Of a stretch of DNA of 64,000 bases, positions 61,846-64,000 are shown piece by piece. The stretch covers positions 1-64,000 of the forward strand of contig VTPC01002484.1 of the NCBI GenBank assembly GCA_011009095.1, given 5' to 3'. The position numbers and the translations under genes were made by a program. The notes beneath the pieces are model-generated. The model searched no databases. It had not been told where the DNA came from and worked only from the letters and a program-made list of their open reading frames with translations. The number at the start of each line of letters is the position of its first letter. The stretch's first letter is position 1. The DNA is from Ignelater luminosus. Its lineage: Eukaryota; Arthropoda; Insecta; Coleoptera; Elateridae.

Positions 61846-63884
61846 CAAAAGCTCATTTAATGCAATGTTTTGCTTGTAATTACAGCTTTGAATATAATTG
61901 AGACGCGTTCGTATTGTAGAAGAATTTTTTATTCAAGTGGGTGCTCTTCAGTTTTTTTGTTTTGGTGTAGAAATTTTCGTTAAATTCAATAGTGTAAGTA
62001 TTATATTCGGTTGTCCACATATCCCTCCTTTTCTATCGATTTTATTTCCTGAACATGTTCTGGCTGATAAACGCGATGGCGATTTCTCGATTTTTGATGC
62101 AGCATCTTTTCTAACAAAGAAATAAATCTTTTTCGTTAAAAATACATTCTCAAGTATAAACGATTATAAATAAAACCCTTAATTAATTATTCGTAATAGT
62201 TAATCACTGTCAAACAAAATTCTTTAGAATTTTGTTATTGCATCATATTTGTTTGTCTTGTAAACGTAAATGCATGTGTTCGTTTGTATTATTAATTATA
62301 AAATATTTAATTACAACACGAGTTTTGTCCTTGAATTTTTGCATTTATACTACAATCAGTTAAATAATGATTAATGAAATCACACACATCTTAAAGCAAA
62401 AGCTCTGTCATGATCGCAGGTACTGTTAAGCAAGTGAAAATTTTGATTTGTTTCTTGTAATAAGGTTAATTATACTTTGAAGCGTATTTTTCTAGTTTAA
62501 TCATGTAATTAATGTTATAATAAATAATCATTTTGAATGTTTATTTATGAAAGTGAACAAAAACGTGTTGCTGATTGAGATCTTTAACTTGATTATTATT
62601 GCATGATTATGAACTATGCGCATTTTTCTTTACAGTAAAAATTGCATAATTTTATTTTACTTCTATCAGCTTGGCTTTTATTTCCCAAACGAATTTTCAG
62701 AGAGTAATTAACGATTTAAAGAAATTCAAGCTTCTTTTATGAGATTTTGAATTTTTCCAAGTAGCAATATTGAAAATCATATATCATAATATCATACTAA
62801 TTGTTCTCGCTACATTTCAACGATTTCAACTGTCTCTTATTTAGTTCAATTTCATAAATTACCGTAGCTCAAAAAAAGTTTAGTCTAACAGTGCGGGTGG
62901 TATTATCTTGTAACTTTAGTTACGGAGTATAATGATCCATAAACAACTAATAGTAAAAGCATAGCCAATTATATTTTTACGTCAGAGCTAATCGCGCAAT
63001 ATTATTCTTAAAGTCTTAAAGATGTTGTCTGATGTTTTTAAAGCTTATTAATTCAATAATGAAATAAATCGAATAGATAAGCTCAAGTATATATTAAAGA
63101 ATCAAAGAATATCATAGATTACCATCAAAACAACTTTCTCAATAAATTGCCAGTTCTAAAATATCTAAATTTGAATCTCTAGTAACATTAAGATTTTGCC
63201 AATTTGCAAGGATTTAAAAAACTGTCTTATGTTACTTATCCAGACCTATGTGCTGATCTGCTTTCTGCTGGTGTTAGCATAGTAAGAATTTCCGTGACAA
63301 TATTACGCCATTCATCCAAAATAAGCCTGTGTTCAATATATCAGTCAACTGTAGTTATGTAACAGGAATATGTTTCGGCAAGAACGTGAAGATTTCTCTG
63401 GAATTTATACTCAATTTAGCAAACAATATTGAGCACGGGACACGTCACTTTCGAGTAAAAACAAATTTCTGAAAGTTTCTTAAATTGCATGTCATCTACA
63501 AAACATGAATTGACACTAAAGCTTTAAATCGAACCTAATACGGTATATTTACCAACATGTTGAATCCTTAGGGCATTTTGGATCAGTCAACTCAGTTCAA
63601 GCCATTCAGACTTATTACGGAACGTATCAAGCTTGTTGGTCAGATCTGTAGAATTTGGAAGTCGTTCTACATTTTTCATCGGATTGAGTTCGTTTTCTAT
63701 CTTGCAAAATATGCCACCTGTATTTTCATACTGTATCAAACTTACTTTGATCGAGCCAGATAAGATTTAAAAATTTTGATTTTTGCGGATTCTGCGTAAT
63801 TATTCTCTATGAATGAAATTCTCATTATCAGATCTTTGGATTTTAACCCAAACGTCGCGTTGCTATCGTCGCTAAAAGAAATAC
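61846..63884. other. AT-rich, then repeat-like non-coding sequence
   Basis: No gene. The sequence becomes repeat-like from about 63.1 kb. A 75-codon plus-strand frame at 61898-62125, just downstream of the CpG island, begins at a non-ATG codon. It is worth a look only because of its position. Confidence 0.3.
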
Positions 63885-64000
63885 ACATACAGGATGATTG
63901 ATTAGCACTGCATCGTGCTTCACCATACGATTCTATCGGGTTCGTTTTTGAGATACTTCGTTTTCGGCAAAAATGGAATTCATTCTTCAGTGTAGAACCG
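63885..64000. mobile_element. Possible transposon end, cut by window edge
   Basis: TACAGGATGATTGATTAGC followed by a GTTTTTGAGATACTTCGTTTT-like segment resembles the ends of repeats I associate with insect genomes (ACAGGGTGATTCATTAG-type). The rest lies beyond the window. Family not assignable. Confidence 0.3.

Overview
This 64 kb window looks like non-coding DNA from an arthropod nuclear genome, most probably an insect. It is clearly AT-rich. Apart from a frame that only exists because it crosses an assembly gap, no open frame exceeds 154 codons. I see no tRNA, rRNA, operon or bacterial-type signal. The only recognisable protein-coding matter is decayed transposon sequence: two Jockey-clade LINE reverse transcriptase remnants and the tail of an RTE-clade LINE. 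These families, in this state of decay, are typical of insects, but the species cannot be fixed from the sequence. I could not identify a single host exon, so the window is either a gene desert or lies inside a very long intron.

By eye the layout is a mosaic. AT-rich stretches carrying short, GC-richer, CpG-containing islands with recognisable transcription-factor sites lie at about 0-2.1, 5.7-7.9, 12.6-15.1, 18.7-20.6, 24-25.5, 28-29.5, 32.5-33.1, 37.9-40.3, 41.7-42.7, 44.9-46.3, 49.3-50.7, 54-55.6 and 58.7-62.3 kb. Between them lie roughly 1.5-4.5 kb blocks of more even composition. Those blocks hold all the recognisable transposon remnants, a young 113-bp tandem array that runs into a 400-N gap (22825-23224), and several very degenerate long-period tandem repeats (9028-10085 with a ~287-bp period, 43040-43800, 51560-51750, 53050-53300).

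The islands are the best candidates for function. Sites found by exact motif match include an Exd/Hth (PBX-MEIS) decamer at 14239, an RFX X-box at 46134, two octamer (POU) sites at 59333 and 59455, a palindromic E2F-type site at 60217, tandem AP-1 heptamers at 7714 and 7723, an M-box-like E-box at 40092, and CCAAT boxes in GC-rich islands at about 0.9-1.05 kb and 61.0 kb. A promoter-like CpG island at 61.54-61.84 kb carries the same near-palindromic 12-mer twice. This pattern, regulatory islands scattered through DNA with no genes, would suit the regulatory domain of a developmental gene, but that is inference: no gene is visible and conservation cannot be measured from one sequence. I did not find a convincing undescribed biological system. 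The unusual items are the regular island/repeat alternation, the decayed long-period tandem repeats and a few hairpins.
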